The notes under the pieces: model-generated
What the model was told of the DNA's origin: nothing
The model's input: only the letters and a program-made list of their open reading frames with translations
Databases searched by the model: none
Translations under genes and position numbers: made by a program
In this document: positions 12,229 to 24,132 of the stretch, in pieces
Numbering within the stretch: the stretch's first letter is position 1
Layout of the letters: every line of letters begins with the position of its first letter
Origin: Ciborinia camelliae
Lineage: Eukaryota > Ascomycota > Leotiomycetes > Helotiales > Sclerotiniaceae
Direction of reading: 5' to 3'
Length of the DNA stretch: 64,000 bases
Assembly: GCA_025890175.1 (NCBI GenBank)
Contig: JANPYM010000008.1
Location: 1,403,650 to 1,467,649 of the forward strand

Positions 12229-15200
12229 TCAATTAACGAAACTCCCTCTAGCACTAGATTGGGAACTTCCACTATCGCTTGGTGTTTGTGGCTCAATAGA
12301 GACTTGGCTCTTAATCGCTACAATCCATTCATGTTGTAAGAGCTCCGGTGCAGAAGCACGTTTCTTAGGGTCTCTGATGAAACATTTTTTGATGAAATCG
12401 ATACCCTGAGTACTGAGTTGATCTGGTGCTGGCATTTGAGGAGGATTGCCTTGGGCAATGTTGTACATGATGGCCCATTCATTGTCGAGAGACGTCCAGG
12501 GCCGACGACCGGTAGCCATTTCGAGAATAACACAGCCGAGTGACCAGACATCGACCGAACCAGGTTTTCCTGGGTTCTCTCCTTTGATTACTTCAGGAGA
12601 CATGTACATAGGGGTACCAGTCATAGATTTATTTTTGTTGGCGAGGGTGGCGGTAGTCGCGGCGACGAGAGTTTTACCTTGACGAGCAATAACCTTTGCG
12701 GCACCAAAATCCACATATTTTATCACGCCGTTGTGATCGAGGAGAATATCTGGGGTTATAGTTAGATAAATGATGGTGATATGAATGAGGAAGAGCAAAT
12801 CTTACTTTCTGGTTTAATGTCGCGATGAATAATGCCACTCTCGTGAAGATATGCGAGACCTTCAAGAAGTTGCAAAGCGTATACCATTATAACCTGTTCG
12901 TCCTCGATTCTTCCATGCTCCAAGAGACCAGCAAGTGATCCACCGGAACAGTACTCCATGAAAATGTAGACTTTATCGCGGTGGACCTCAATTCCATGAT
13001 ATGCGACGACGTTGGGATGATCGAGAACCTCCAAGACGTGCATCTCATCTGCAATTTGAGCAGCAATCGTGGGGATAAGATTGGGATCTTGTAGGCGAAT
13101 CTCTTTCACGGCCATAAGATGGCCTGAATCCAGATTGATTGCAGCGTACACTGATCCAAAGGTACCGCCACCAACGAAGTTTCCTTGTTGCCAGCGCATA
13201 TTAATATTGGACGGAGAAGCAGAAAGATGTGTGAGAGATCGATCTGCCTCATTATTTTCTTCAAGAACTCTGCCAAGAGCTTGCCTTTCTGCCTCTTTGA
13301 CCTTCCGTTCTTCATCAAGCTCAGCTATCAGTTCAAGTCGTTGATTAAGAACGAATGCAGCCGATTCCTCATCATCAGCCATTCCTCTAATGTCCATCTT
13401 CCTAAACTGGCCATTCAGTGACTCCACTCGCTGTTTCTCTGCTTGGGCGGCCAAATTTGATCTTGCACCCATGATATCAAAGTGTGAGATCAATAGAGAC
13501 ATACATCCTGCTACCTTGGAACGAAGTCTCGAGTATTCGTCGTCTCCGAGAGCTAATATATGCTGACCTTGAGTCATAACCATTGCAAATTCAAGTGCAA
13601 GTACCGCCCATCTGAAAGTTTTACGGTCTGTGGGAATGCAATCGTCACAAATAAAGCTCACCCAATCCAGAGCGATCTTGGTGAGCTTGATGTTGTTCAT
13701 TTGTTTCCGATTTCGATCCATATAAGGCAAAGACCTCTGACCAAACTCGGTTGCGAAGATGAAACAAGTTTGAATAAGTTCTTGACATTCCAAACCCTGT
13801 GTTTGTTTTCGAACAATTTCCACACTGTCCATGATCAAGTTCGCTAACTTGTACACGACTTTCTTAATATCGGTCAATTTGATATGGACTTTCTTGAGAT
13901 GAGATCTTTGTTCAACCACCATATCTAGATGCATGCCGATGGAATCTAAGAACGCCAAACGGGCGTTTGATAATCTGGCTTGTGATCCGTCTGCAATGAG
14001 TCGAAGATGCCCTACTTTCAAGTCGATGTTGATGTTTATCAAAGCCGAATCGACTTGTCGACCATCCCACCCCATTGGGACTTCGGGGCGAAGAACTAAT
14101 ATGTAAGGGTTGCTGGCATCTTCTTGTACATCTTCTGAATGATAACATGTACCTAGGATGGATTGGATATCTTGGGGTCTATTGTACAAAGACGGAGAGG
14201 CTATCAGGAAAACGCCATCGTGCTCGATGCTCGCAGTATAAACCAAGAAGTGTCCGGTTTCGATAAGCCTCGAGTACAATTCCTGCAAGCCACTTTGCTT
14301 CATAGCGATGCTGAAATCCGTCGAGTTTTCAAAGCGATCACTCAAAACTCGGGAAAATCGCTGTAACATACGCTGCCGCACACGAACGGAGTCTAGGCTC
14401 TGTTTATAACGTTTCGTCATTTCGGCAGCTGTTTCTTTTGGCTTTCTCACCATTTCTTTTTCGAAAGTAATATTCAAACGGAAAAAAGCTTTATGGGTTA
14501 AAGAGCTGAACTGTTCTGCAACCTCAACATCACCGCCTTGAAGATGTCGTCCGATCTCGTTAGAGAAGTCCCATTCTTGCTCAAGAACTTCTGCTTCTTT
14601 GAAAGTGTTTTTGTTTCCACCAAGTTTCCAGTTGAGCATCTTGAAGTAGAACTTGAGAGCATCCAGGACTACCTGATCAAAAGACTCATCAATGCAAGGT
14701 GGTAGGTCCCATCCCGGCTCAGGATTTGATATGGTTAGGTACTCCTGCTTAATCAGTATGGCAAGTTTTAGTAGTATTCTGAATTGTGAGATCATTTGCT
14801 CAGCCATCATTGCGTTCTGCTGCGTGGACTCTCGCATCTTCTTTGCATACTGTAGTCGAACCTTAATGATCTCCTCGATGAGGCGGGATGGAAAATTTAT
14901 AAGAGTAAGCAATTCTTCGATATAAGGAGGTAGATGACGTTTGGCGAATTCCTCAGAATTCTCGATAAGTGTGTTTTTTGCTTTCATGATGACCTCTGAC
15001 ACACCTAAAAGTATGCTTTTATCACCCTGCAGAGATCTCAGCCCATCCTCTTTGAGCAACCTATCAATGAATGACGATTCATCAGAGAGTCCATGCCCTG
15101 AAGGCGAGCGCTCTTTCACTTTGTTAAAGTCGAGTTCCGAATTCCCTACCCAGTTTTGTAGAATAGCAAGCTCAATATTAATGAGTTCGGTGGTATTGTG

Positions 15201-16341
15201 CCAGGATATGACGGCATCGCAGGTGGCAGCGAATTGGGAGGACGCTGCCAACTTATTCGCTAGTTCTAAGCCACTGCGAGATGGGTATAGACTTTCACAT
15301 TTCTCGATTTTTGCGACTATATCTCGTACTTGGTCGATAGGTGATTTTCCAGCCTCACTCTCTCCTTGCACCTGAAACTTAATGATCTCTTCTAGAACAG
15401 TGTCTAGGTTCGCCCGTGTATCTTCGAGTATTCGTCGCTGGGCTCCTAAACTTCTTCCGCATATTATTGATCGAATCCCGAGCCAGATCTCTGTACCGAT
15501 ATTTTCTGCTTTGTTTTCCGAATTACCAATAAGACGTTTCTTCTCTTGCCTGACAACGTCTCCCGTCAATACGGATGCCAACATCCCATGCCATTCCAGA
15601 CGCTCTCTATTTGCGGGATCTTTTAAATCCTCTTGACTAGGTTGTATCTCATCGTTGTTGTAGAAAAGTACAGTCTCTTGGTCGAATGGGTCACCATCGA
15701 ATTGGACGTCTGATGGCGATTCTTCCTCGGTATCTGATCCTGTTCCATATCCAAGACTTGGGGTATAAGGTTCAAAGTATTCGAATGGCTCATTTTGCCG
15801 TAACCGTTGCACATAAGCCCTTTCTTGCGCACGATATGCGCCACTTGGATCCTGTCTATTAAATCTTGAGGTTGAACCGGATCGATTGCGGTCCGAAATT
15901 GACATGTATGGAGCCTGCGGGGGTCTCCGCGCAGGCGCGTAGGTGCTTGAAGGAGTTCGGGCTGGTGCCGTCGGCCTCTGAGGCCTGCTCGTTGCGCCAT
16001 TTAAGGGAGTTTGGGGTGGATTATTGAACGTAGCTTCGCGATTATATATTGCACCATTTGTTTCCGAATTGCTGCCTCGACTGCGCATGCTCGAATTCAT
16101 ACTATTCATTTGCGGTCGAGGATCGATAGGAAGAAAGGTATCGGGGTGCACATCGCGTGCAGCATCAGGGTTTAAATGTTCGACAAAGTCTTGTGAATCT
16201 GCAGATGAGCCTGAACCCCCCCGAATCGGTGGTGTGAATATGTGGGCGCTCCATGATCACAGAAGATTTTAATGTGTCAAGTCTTTGACTGTCGTCCCCG
16301 TCTGTAAAGCGTACAGCGCGAGGTGAAAGCTCGGAGCTCAT
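12229..16341 (-). CDS. ssk2: Ssk2/Ssk22-type MAPKKK of the HOG osmostress pathway
   Basis: The main reading frame runs from 16256 to 12806, then a 56-bp intron (12805-12750), then 12749-12229. The intron splits the catalytic loop: HRDIKPE joins to NILLD. The kinase domain starts near residue 1050 with GNFVGGGTFGSVY, has AVKE, HRDIKPEN, DFGAAK and MSPE, and ends about 30 residues before the stop. The long N-terminal part has a low-complexity head followed by the conserved Ssk2 regulatory region. This family (SskB, OS-4, Bos4) phosphorylates the Pbs2-type MAPKK downstream of the Sln1-Ypd1-Ssk1 phosphorelay. The natural start appears to be MSSELSPRAVRF at 16341, but that frame meets the main frame only if one base is removed from a run of seven G (16216-16222), giving about 1351 residues, close to family length as I recall it. 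I read this as a probable assembly error. An intron with a weak GT donor at 16289, or a start at a downstream ATG, are alternatives. Confidence 0.9.
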
Positions 16342-18160
16342 GATCCAGAGTGAAACTGGCACCTACCGTTATTAGAAAAATTAGAGGTTGCCAAAAGTAA
16401 TTTGTTCTTTGTTTAGCGTCGATAGGAAGCCATCCTGGTATCGATAAAGCGGGGAGGGGGAGGGGGGTTGTTGAGAGTGATGATTTGGGTGAAGGAGTAC
16501 TGCAGGTGTTTGTAGTGAATGTCTAGAACTTCGATTTACCTACTAGGTGTTGAGGATTTTCGATAGAAATGAAGATATAAGAGAAAGTACAAAAAGTTAC
16601 GGGAAATCTAGGTTGGTAGGTAGGTAGGTAGTAGGTAGAATGTAGAATCAAAAGGTTCTTGAATAGCTTCAAATGGAAGATGGATCAATCCACATGATAT
16701 GCGAGTGAGAGTGTGTAACTATTGTTGGTACCCAAGGTGAAGGAATCTAGAAAAGCTATTGATTGGGATATTGGGTAGTTCTTTAGACGAGTACTAGGTA
16801 GGTACTTGGGCAAGGTACACTCAATCGTTCTTGATCATCAAGCCCCGATTAAGAACAAAAATATCCGATTTTGACTTTTGGATATCAAAAATAAATAATC
16901 GAATTGGGGTTTGGGTACGGAGGAAGTTCTCCGTACCCAGTCATATAGATATCTAGATACCTTACCGAATACCGATATGAGATGATACCGTATTTCCAAT
17001 ACCTGGAACGCTTATATAAGGTAGGAAGGAAGATACCTACCTAGGTAGATATTGATTTGATTTGATGTGATTTGATCTCAATCCCTTTGTTTTCAAATCA
17101 AAGTCAAAGCCAGAAAGAAGAAGGAAGCCAATAGGTCCAGTGCAGGCAGGTATCAAATCTTTTTACTGAGGTCTTTAACGCGGCTACTGAAAATGTTAGA
17201 TATGGATGATCTTCATCACTTCATCACTTCTCACCTCAAACAAGACCTTCACAACCCCGCGACGTGTATATCTTTTCTATCACCCATGCCACCACCGACG
17301 ATCATGTCCTTACTTCCATTGATTTCCATTTTCTGATGAGTTTCAAAGTGAATCCCTGAAAGCTACGCTAAGCCACAACCTATCAAAGTATGGTGTAAGC
17401 GAGCAAAGGGAAGGGGTGTTTATTAGGTAGTTATTAGTTTCACTGCATTGCGCGTGAATTTTGACTCTCGAGGCTTCTTCCTCGATGCTGCTAGATTGCC
17501 CAAGTATGGACAGCACATATGTATAATGCGGTATTCCATTGAGTCAGGTAGGTAGGTACCTTAGGTACAGTATGTTCCATGCCTTAGGTACAACATGAAT
17601 CCAAACACTTAGGTACCTAGGCGTTCTCATATTCATCCGAAATTCCAAATGCATTCATCTTACCCTCCCACTCCTTTCGCTTTCCTTCAAAGTCTCTTCG
17701 AGCGCAGCGATCTATGTCATTAAATATTGATCAAGTACAGTAGGTTGCTTCTAACATTTTCCCATACATAATATACCTACGGTACGGTATGAAAAAGACT
17801 GACAAGGGGGGTTGGGGCTGCTTTAATAAAAGGAAGAAATGAATGTTCCAATCAATGGAACATCGGAACCCGAGAAAATATTCCGATGCTAAGCTAAGCT
17901 AAGATAAGCTAAGACTATGAAAGAGCGAGAGAGAGATACTTTACTTTATCCCTGTCATTTTCATGGAACGCGTCTAGATATTGAAATATGAAATAAATTA
18001 CTATACATTAGGTATACATACATACTTTTGTTCCATTGTTCCATTTGTTCATTAACATTAACAGTATAACTTCTCAAAACAGATTTTGCCTTGTATCAAT
18101 TAGAGATCATTGTATACAATATTTTCCTCATGACATAATAAATATCAATACTCAGATGCT
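16342..18160. promoter_or_regulatory. Divergent intergenic region, ssk2 / sld3
   Basis: About 1.8 kb shared upstream region of two divergent genes. It contains many TAGGTAGGTA/TACCTAGGTA elements (for example 16615-16630, 17038-17047, 17547-17560), a GCTAA tandem stretch near 17888-17912, and a pyrimidine/purine-rich tract near 16450. No TATA box can be assigned with confidence. Confidence 0.45.
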
Positions 18161-21062
18161 ATGTCAATCCAAGATGCATCCCCCTTCTCCGACGCGTCGA
18201 TTCGCCAAGCGCGTCGACCATCTGGTGTCTTGACTCCAAGCTCACAATCACTTTGTCAAGATGATATAGGAAGTTTGGGAGGTAAGAAGCGGAAGAGAGA
18301 TGGGAATTCTTTGGAGGACTTGCTTAAGGATACTTTTGTTGTCAAGGTAGGTAGTATATGTGGTCATTCTCGCAGCTTTATATCTTATTTGGAAACAGCC
18401 ATACCCGTCCAAAGTCAACATCAGACCTCGAACCCTTCAACCTATAATATTATTACCGCGATCACATCTACCACTCTCGCATCTGGATATCGGATCCACA
18501 ACCAATCCATTGCCCCAATCACGACTTTTCGAGACTCATGTTAAGATATTGGAATTGGAAGAACGAATGGGAAATCAGCCCATGGTTCTCATAGCTAGAT
18601 TGGATGACAATCGGACCTTATACGCCGTCGAGAGGGAATCGCGGGGACTGTATGTCGTTTTACAACTCGGTTCTTGGATCAATATACATCAATTGAAGTC
18701 CGCGGCTGTTGTAGCCCAGGCTGAGCGTGCAGATGTGCCGGTCAAGGGACTAATCTTGGGCGCAACTTCTTTGGAAACCTCGACAGTACCATTAATTACG
18801 CATGAAGGAAGCAAATATAATAAGAAAAAGAGGCTCGCCATCGAAGCGATACAGTCTATGATCAAACGGCCATCTACTCCACTATTATCAGAGTCTCGAC
18901 CTCAATCAGTTGCGCCTGAACCAGTACCAATATTGGAGGCTCCAAATGACTCCTCTCAAGCAACTGTTACTTTACCCGCAATGAAAACAACAACACAGGC
19001 CACAGCTACTGAAATATTTGACAACATCAGAACTCAGTATTTCGAATCACTTTATCTCTCAAAAACCTCACTTGCATATTTCGCAAAAGGTCCTTTATCA
19101 CGAGCTCGCGCGGCATTCCATCTCGACTTTGATGCAAATCTCGATATGAATGAGTATATCGCGTTTTTAGAAAGTCTTGTACTGTCTAGTACCCTCCTCG
19201 ACAAGAAATATCGCGACGGTGTACCGGTCTGTGTCTCGGCTATTGATATTCACGACCAGAGTGCCGATGATGCGACAGTCAAACCTAAAAGAAGGAAGAG
19301 CAACAAAAAGATGAAACCAGGCAAAAACGGGCTGTACCCAAATGAGGAATCACTCATTGGTAAATGGTGGATTGGTCATGATGAGGAGATAGAGTCTGGG
19401 GCTCCAGGATCATCGAAAGATGAGATAGCGAGAACTCGCATAGCCAATTTACGTATCCGCGAAACCCAACTTCAAATGATCATAATACTTGAGATTCTTG
19501 CTCTACAACCTATAGTTTTGACAACCGGGAATTTGGAGGGAGGTTTACCTAGTCTACCTAGCAATATAATCCAAACCAAGGAAAGGACACCCAAGAAGAG
19601 GAAACAGGACCATCTCACGATGCTTATTGATGTCCATATTGATCGACTCTGCATTTGGCAATCCATAGCGAGTGAAGCCATCAAGGCTCCGGATACAAGC
19701 TCAGGCCCAACAGCCGCCAATACCGTGAAGCATACTGATAATATTCTCAAGGATTTCTGCATAGAAGTCATTGTCCCTTTCTTCTCGGCACGTCTCCCTG
19801 ATCGTTGTGATGGCATAAATCGCAAACTGGGAGGGCCAATTACCAAATCGGCTTCGAAACCTAGGATCCTCAAACCTGCAAGCTCTTCGAATACACCTAC
19901 TCGTCCAGGAGCTATCACCAAGCGCCCTGTCCCTGCAAAGCAAAGAAAAAGTCTACAGCGTGTTTTGACAGATGATAGAGAGAGACGTAGTATGTCAATA
20001 GGTTCAAATAGAGCAATCTCTCTGATGAGATCTGCTACCGATCCTGCAATTCCCGGTCTTAAAAGAGAGGCCAGTGAGGCGCCATCTTTGTCTAGCATAC
20101 CTTCCGCCGAATTCAAGCCCCTCCACGTTAATAGGGGTGGAGTTTTAAACTCCAAAAGGTTTTCACAGAGGGAGATTGATATGAGTATACTTGCGCCGGA
20201 CCCTAACGCTAAAGCAAAGAAACAAGCCGCCATTGAAGCAGAACTGAAGGATGCCATTTCGGCACTCAAAAAGCCCAATCGTGAGCTAGCCGGTAAATCA
20301 TTGGTAGAGACTGCCGAACGAAGATCCGCCTCGGCTGGACACCCTCGAAAATCTAAAAAGCCCATCAGGAATCCCTTATTCCAAGGATTCCAATCGGTAC
20401 AGATCAAGGCTACACCCAAGTTCAACCGCCAAAAAGACATGTTCGGTGATTTCCAATCAATTGTCTGTCGATCGAATGATATTGAAGACAGGGAGTTGGG
20501 CTTCGTTCCTCCCTCAAGTGTAGCAACCATACCACAATCCGCGGCCCGTCCTCCATACGAACGGGACCCTTTTCGGGATTCCATACAAGCAACCCCTAGT
20601 CGCAAACCCTTTTCTAGTTTATCTAGACCTTCGAGTAAATTCGAAAATCGTGATGCCGATTATGGTGCAATGCCACCTTCATCACCGTTGCAAATGCGTC
20701 GTTCTAGCGCGCAATTATTTAACAGTATTCCAGACTCCGTGGTAAAAAGACCTCCCGTCTCGGCTGTTCCACAGGGTGTTTTGGAAACACCAATCAAAAG
20801 ACCTTCAACCTCTACACTATATAATGGCATTGTGGAAACGCCGTTGAAAGAAACACCAATAAAGGAAACGCCTATGGGTAAATTATCAGAATGGAAATTG
20901 GCCCACAGTCATCCTTCTCACCCTTCAGATCAAGATCAAGAGAATATACAAAATGTGCCCGTGGCACTAGAAAAGATGAAACCTACACAAGTTTATAAGA
21001 AAGAGGTATCATATTATGAGGCGTTAGGGTGGAATGATGATGATATTGATGATTTGGCATGA
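18161..21062 (+). CDS. sld3: DNA replication initiation regulator Sld3
   Basis: Two exons, 18161-18346 and 18399-21062, with a 52-bp intron; 949 residues. After the join the protein reads PRSHLPLSHLD, then near residues 265-290 SLYLSKTSLAYFAKGPLSR, which I recognise as the Sld3/Treslin (STD) domain signature. The C-terminus, YYEALGWNDDDIDDLA, also fits fungal Sld3. Sld3 brings Cdc45 to the MCM helicase (through the STD) and, once phosphorylated by CDK, binds Dpb11/TopBP1 to fire origins. The linker is rich in basic patches (KRRKSNKKMK, TPKKRK) and S/T-P sites. Near the end are closely spaced ETPIK, ETPLK, ETPIK and ETPMGK units, matching or nearly matching the CDK consensus S/T-P-x-K/R. Intact; the start is the first ATG and gives a splice-compatible frame. 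Confidence 0.85.
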
Positions 21063-21905
21063 TTGAATTTGATAGGAGTACTGGCTTGAATTGAAGAGGT
21101 GGTTGGCATTCATGGATGACTGCATTGCATAGGGGTTTAGCATAGCATTGGCGTATTGTATGAGCTACTAGCTATTTCACAACTTAGCGTTGCAACGCAT
21201 ACATACCATACCTAAATCTAGGTAGTTGCAAGATATGAATACACGAAATATATATAAATTATAATATCTATCTACCTAGATTCCTATGCTTGAAAGAATG
21301 GAGAATTATAAAAACATCAACTTCATTTTGCAATTGATTGCCCACCTGACATTCCATTCCGCCCGGCACGGGTCACGGATGGTATTCCCACTAGGCGGGA
21401 GGCCACGGCTGATGAGTGTGGAGCTCCGGGATGATTTTCCTCGCTCGCACATGGTTACTATCTGAAATAAAAACGGATTATTGATAACGATAAAGAAACT
21501 TTCCTCTAGAATGTGCCATGCAACTCAAAGGGAAAAAAAAAAGAGTAAGCCAGAAGAACCGTGTTGCCTCAACATTATTATTATAAAAAGAATTCTCTTC
21601 ACCCAATTCCGAGAAGTGGAGTGAATACCTTAGGTCCTTGGATTTTTTACCGTTCCTACCTGGTAGGTATAAATAAGCTAGCTGGCTTTGCTTCTCGAAT
21701 TCTTTCATTCTTGACGTCCATATTGTCATTCTGAGATTCTCAAAGCTGCGGTGCTATTGATACATTGATCTTGTTCTTGATATCGAGATAGTGTTCATAT
21801 ATAGCAAGTTTCAAGGCGAACATTGAGAAAGAAGAAAAAATCAATTCTGATACCTATCAAAACTTACACAACCCCACCCCGATACCAAAACTCCTCGGAT
21901 CCACG
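21063..21905. other. Intergenic spacer
   Basis: The 3' flank of sld3 and the promoter of the small membrane-protein gene. It contains ACCTAGAT/TAGGTAG-type elements around 21215-21280. Nothing else was recognised. Confidence 0.5.
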
Positions 21906-22459
21906 ATGGATACCCTCCTCAACAGTATGTATATGCTCAATCCCTAATTCCATTATATCTTTGCCGGAGTGGAAAGAAGAATCATGATTTAATTCTCGAT
22001 TATCGAATAGACATCACACGGCCCATCTACGCAGCGGCCTCCCCCCTCCTCCAATCCGCTTTCCTCCAAGCATATCCGCATCTGCAACACGCATACGAGA
22101 TTCTCTACCCGCTCTACACAAGAATCGTGTATAGTCTCCTCCGCATGGCCGTCCCTCTCCTCACCACCTTCCGCCAATTCGCAAACGAGGACCCCCTGGC
22201 CGCCGGCATCATGCTCCTCGTCTTCCTGCTCGCACTCTTCGTCACCTTCTTCACCCTGTTCAGGAGACTCGTCGTGTTTGGTATTAGTCTGGCGATGGGA
22301 TTGGTCTTTTGGGGCGCCGTGGGCGTGTTGGTCGTGTTGGTTTGGGAGGGGGGCGTTGAGAAGATGGGGGAGGTTATTGCGAGGCTGAGGTGGTTCGTCG
22401 AGGTTTTTTGGAGGGAGTATAAGGAGGCTGTGGAGAGGGAGAAGATGCAGAGCCGGTAG
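21906..22459 (+). CDS. Small membrane protein, Apq12-like
   Basis: Two exons, 21906-21924 (19 nt) and 22011-22459, with an 86-bp intron; 155 residues beginning MDTLLNNITRPIYAAA. The centre has two long hydrophobic segments (about residues 68-95 and 98-120), separated by a short Arg-Arg turn, followed by an amphipathic charged tail (EKMGEVIARLRWFVEVF). This two-helix hairpin plus amphipathic helix resembles the Apq12 family, nuclear envelope/ER proteins that affect nuclear pore assembly and lipid homeostasis. The assignment rests on topology and size more than on a diagnostic motif, so another small ER membrane protein is possible. The GC-rich third positions in exon 2 support real coding. Confidence 0.6.
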
Positions 22460-23120
22460 GGGAAGGTAATGGATTGGTGAGCGAGGATTTGGGCTGGCCG
22501 GTGGCTTTTGTGATGGTGGTATTGGTTTGGCGTTTAGATGGATGGCATGAGATGAGATGAGTGCATGATGTTATGATGAAAAGATAACGTGGAGGGTATA
22601 TCAGTGGAAAGGAAAAGCTAGGATCGGTGAGGGGTGGATTTTTTTTTGGATATGGAGTGGGTACATATGCTTTTTGGCATCGGAATCGGTGGGCAGAGCG
22701 GCTATGTTTACCCTCTGCCAATAGGGCATAGAGCATTCTTAGCAATGGACATTATATCACACCATACAAGCATGGGCTAGGCAACAGCAAAGTACTTCTT
22801 GCGTTCTTGCGTGAGGCTGATAGGTCATAAGTCAAGCACTATGAAACCTTTGGATACCTATCTCTTTTTGATATTCTTGATAATTTCAAGACATTTCTAG
22901 ATATTATAATCTACCAAATAAACGCCCACGCTATGCATCGACAGAAAAGTTCCTTCCCAACGCCAATACCCTCTCCATATTCGTATACCCCAACCAGCGA
23001 TGCGCCTCTGTCCGCATGGAAAGTTGAAGTATACTTAATGACCATTTGTGCAGCCGTCTCAATGTTTTACAAGGTAGAGCTCCATTCTACTCTCCTCAGA
23101 AATAGCCGATCCAAACCGCC
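22460..23120. other. Convergent intergenic region
   Basis: The shared 3' region of the plus-strand small membrane protein and the minus-strand gpn3. No features were recognised. Confidence 0.5.
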
Positions 23121-24132
23121 CTACTCCATATCTGCTTCATCGTATTCCACCTCATCATTTGGTTCCTTTGGTTCCTGCGCCTCGTGAAATTGAATAGCAT
23201 CATCAATATAACTCAAGATCCCACCCACACTATCCTCACTCTGCACATCCAGCCTCAAATATGACACCATACTAAAACTATCAATCAACCCCGCAACCGC
23301 CTTATTCAATCTGCGAAAACTATTCCCCTTCATCAACGTCTGGGCATCCTTCGCTTCTCCCTTCCCATCATCTTCTTCCTCCTGATCATCGTCCAATAAT
23401 GTCGTATCTGGGTCTAAGAATCTCTTAAGTTCCCTCTTCGCAATTTGTCCCTTGACCAGATCCATCTTGGAAAGAATATTAACGTGCGGAACTTCAAGCA
23501 TAATCATCGCACTCATCGCACTCAGAGTCCCGGCAAAAAACTTGGCTCGATCAACTACAAAAGTTGCCTCCAACAAATACGCCGCGCATAAATTAATATC
23601 CAACGCGCCCGTCTTCGTCAGAAATTTCACCAATGCGGGTAGAATGGGAATGTGTGTATATAATTCTATCTGGCCTGGCATATCGATGATGATGAGATAT
23701 TCTTCAGTCAAGGGCTCGATGGCTTCGGAGAGAAAATCGAGATTCTCGAGCAGAAATTCAAAACAATAGATGAGGCCACCGTTGGGGCCGAGTCCCATTT
23801 CTTCCATGACATCTTCGAGGGATATGAGATCTTTGATGTCGAGATCGGGTTCATGAGAGAAGGTTTCGGCGGCCGGGTCGAGGTTGATGTAGAAGCAGGA
23901 CCGTCGGTTGTTTTGGAGATGGTTCATTAGGCCGGCGCAAAAGGTTGTCTGAAGGTGGAGGGGAGGGAATGGTTAGTTTGTGGTTTTTCATTTTTATTTT
24001 ATTTTTATGATGATGTTCACAAGAGTTGAGACTTTAATGTAGAGCAAGTCCGGAAAGAGAAGGAAATGCGCATTGAAGACTCACTTTTCCTGCACCTGCA
24101 GGTCCCATTACTAGGACACCGAATTTACTCAT
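23121..24132 (-). CDS. gpn3: GPN-loop GTPase 3 (Gpn3)
   Basis: Exon 1 is 24132-24085 (MSKFGVLVMGPAGAGK, a P-loop), then a 136-bp intron, then exon 2 at 23948-23121 starting TTFCAGLMNHLQ; 291 residues. The P-loop is therefore split by the intron between GK and TT. The GPN loop GPNGG is near residue 70, with DMPGQIELY (switch II) and the LSKMDLV guanine-specificity motif further on. The run YCFEFLLENLDFL and the AAYLLEATFVVDRAKFFAG block match Gpn3 rather than Gpn1 or Gpn2 as I remember them. GPN GTPases help assemble and import RNA polymerases II and III. A fungal-type acidic insert (DDDQEEEDDGKGE) follows the G domain, and the C-terminus is acidic. Confidence 0.9.

Noticed and set aside
19472..20605. 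377-codon minus-strand ORF
   Set aside because: Antisense shadow of sld3; no family motif and no intron logic.
18161..21062. Inner centromere protein (INCENP/Sli15) as identity of this gene
   Set aside because: Considered because of the basic Ser/Pro-rich chain; the STD signature and the YYEALGWNDDD end fit Sld3 instead and no IN-box is visible.
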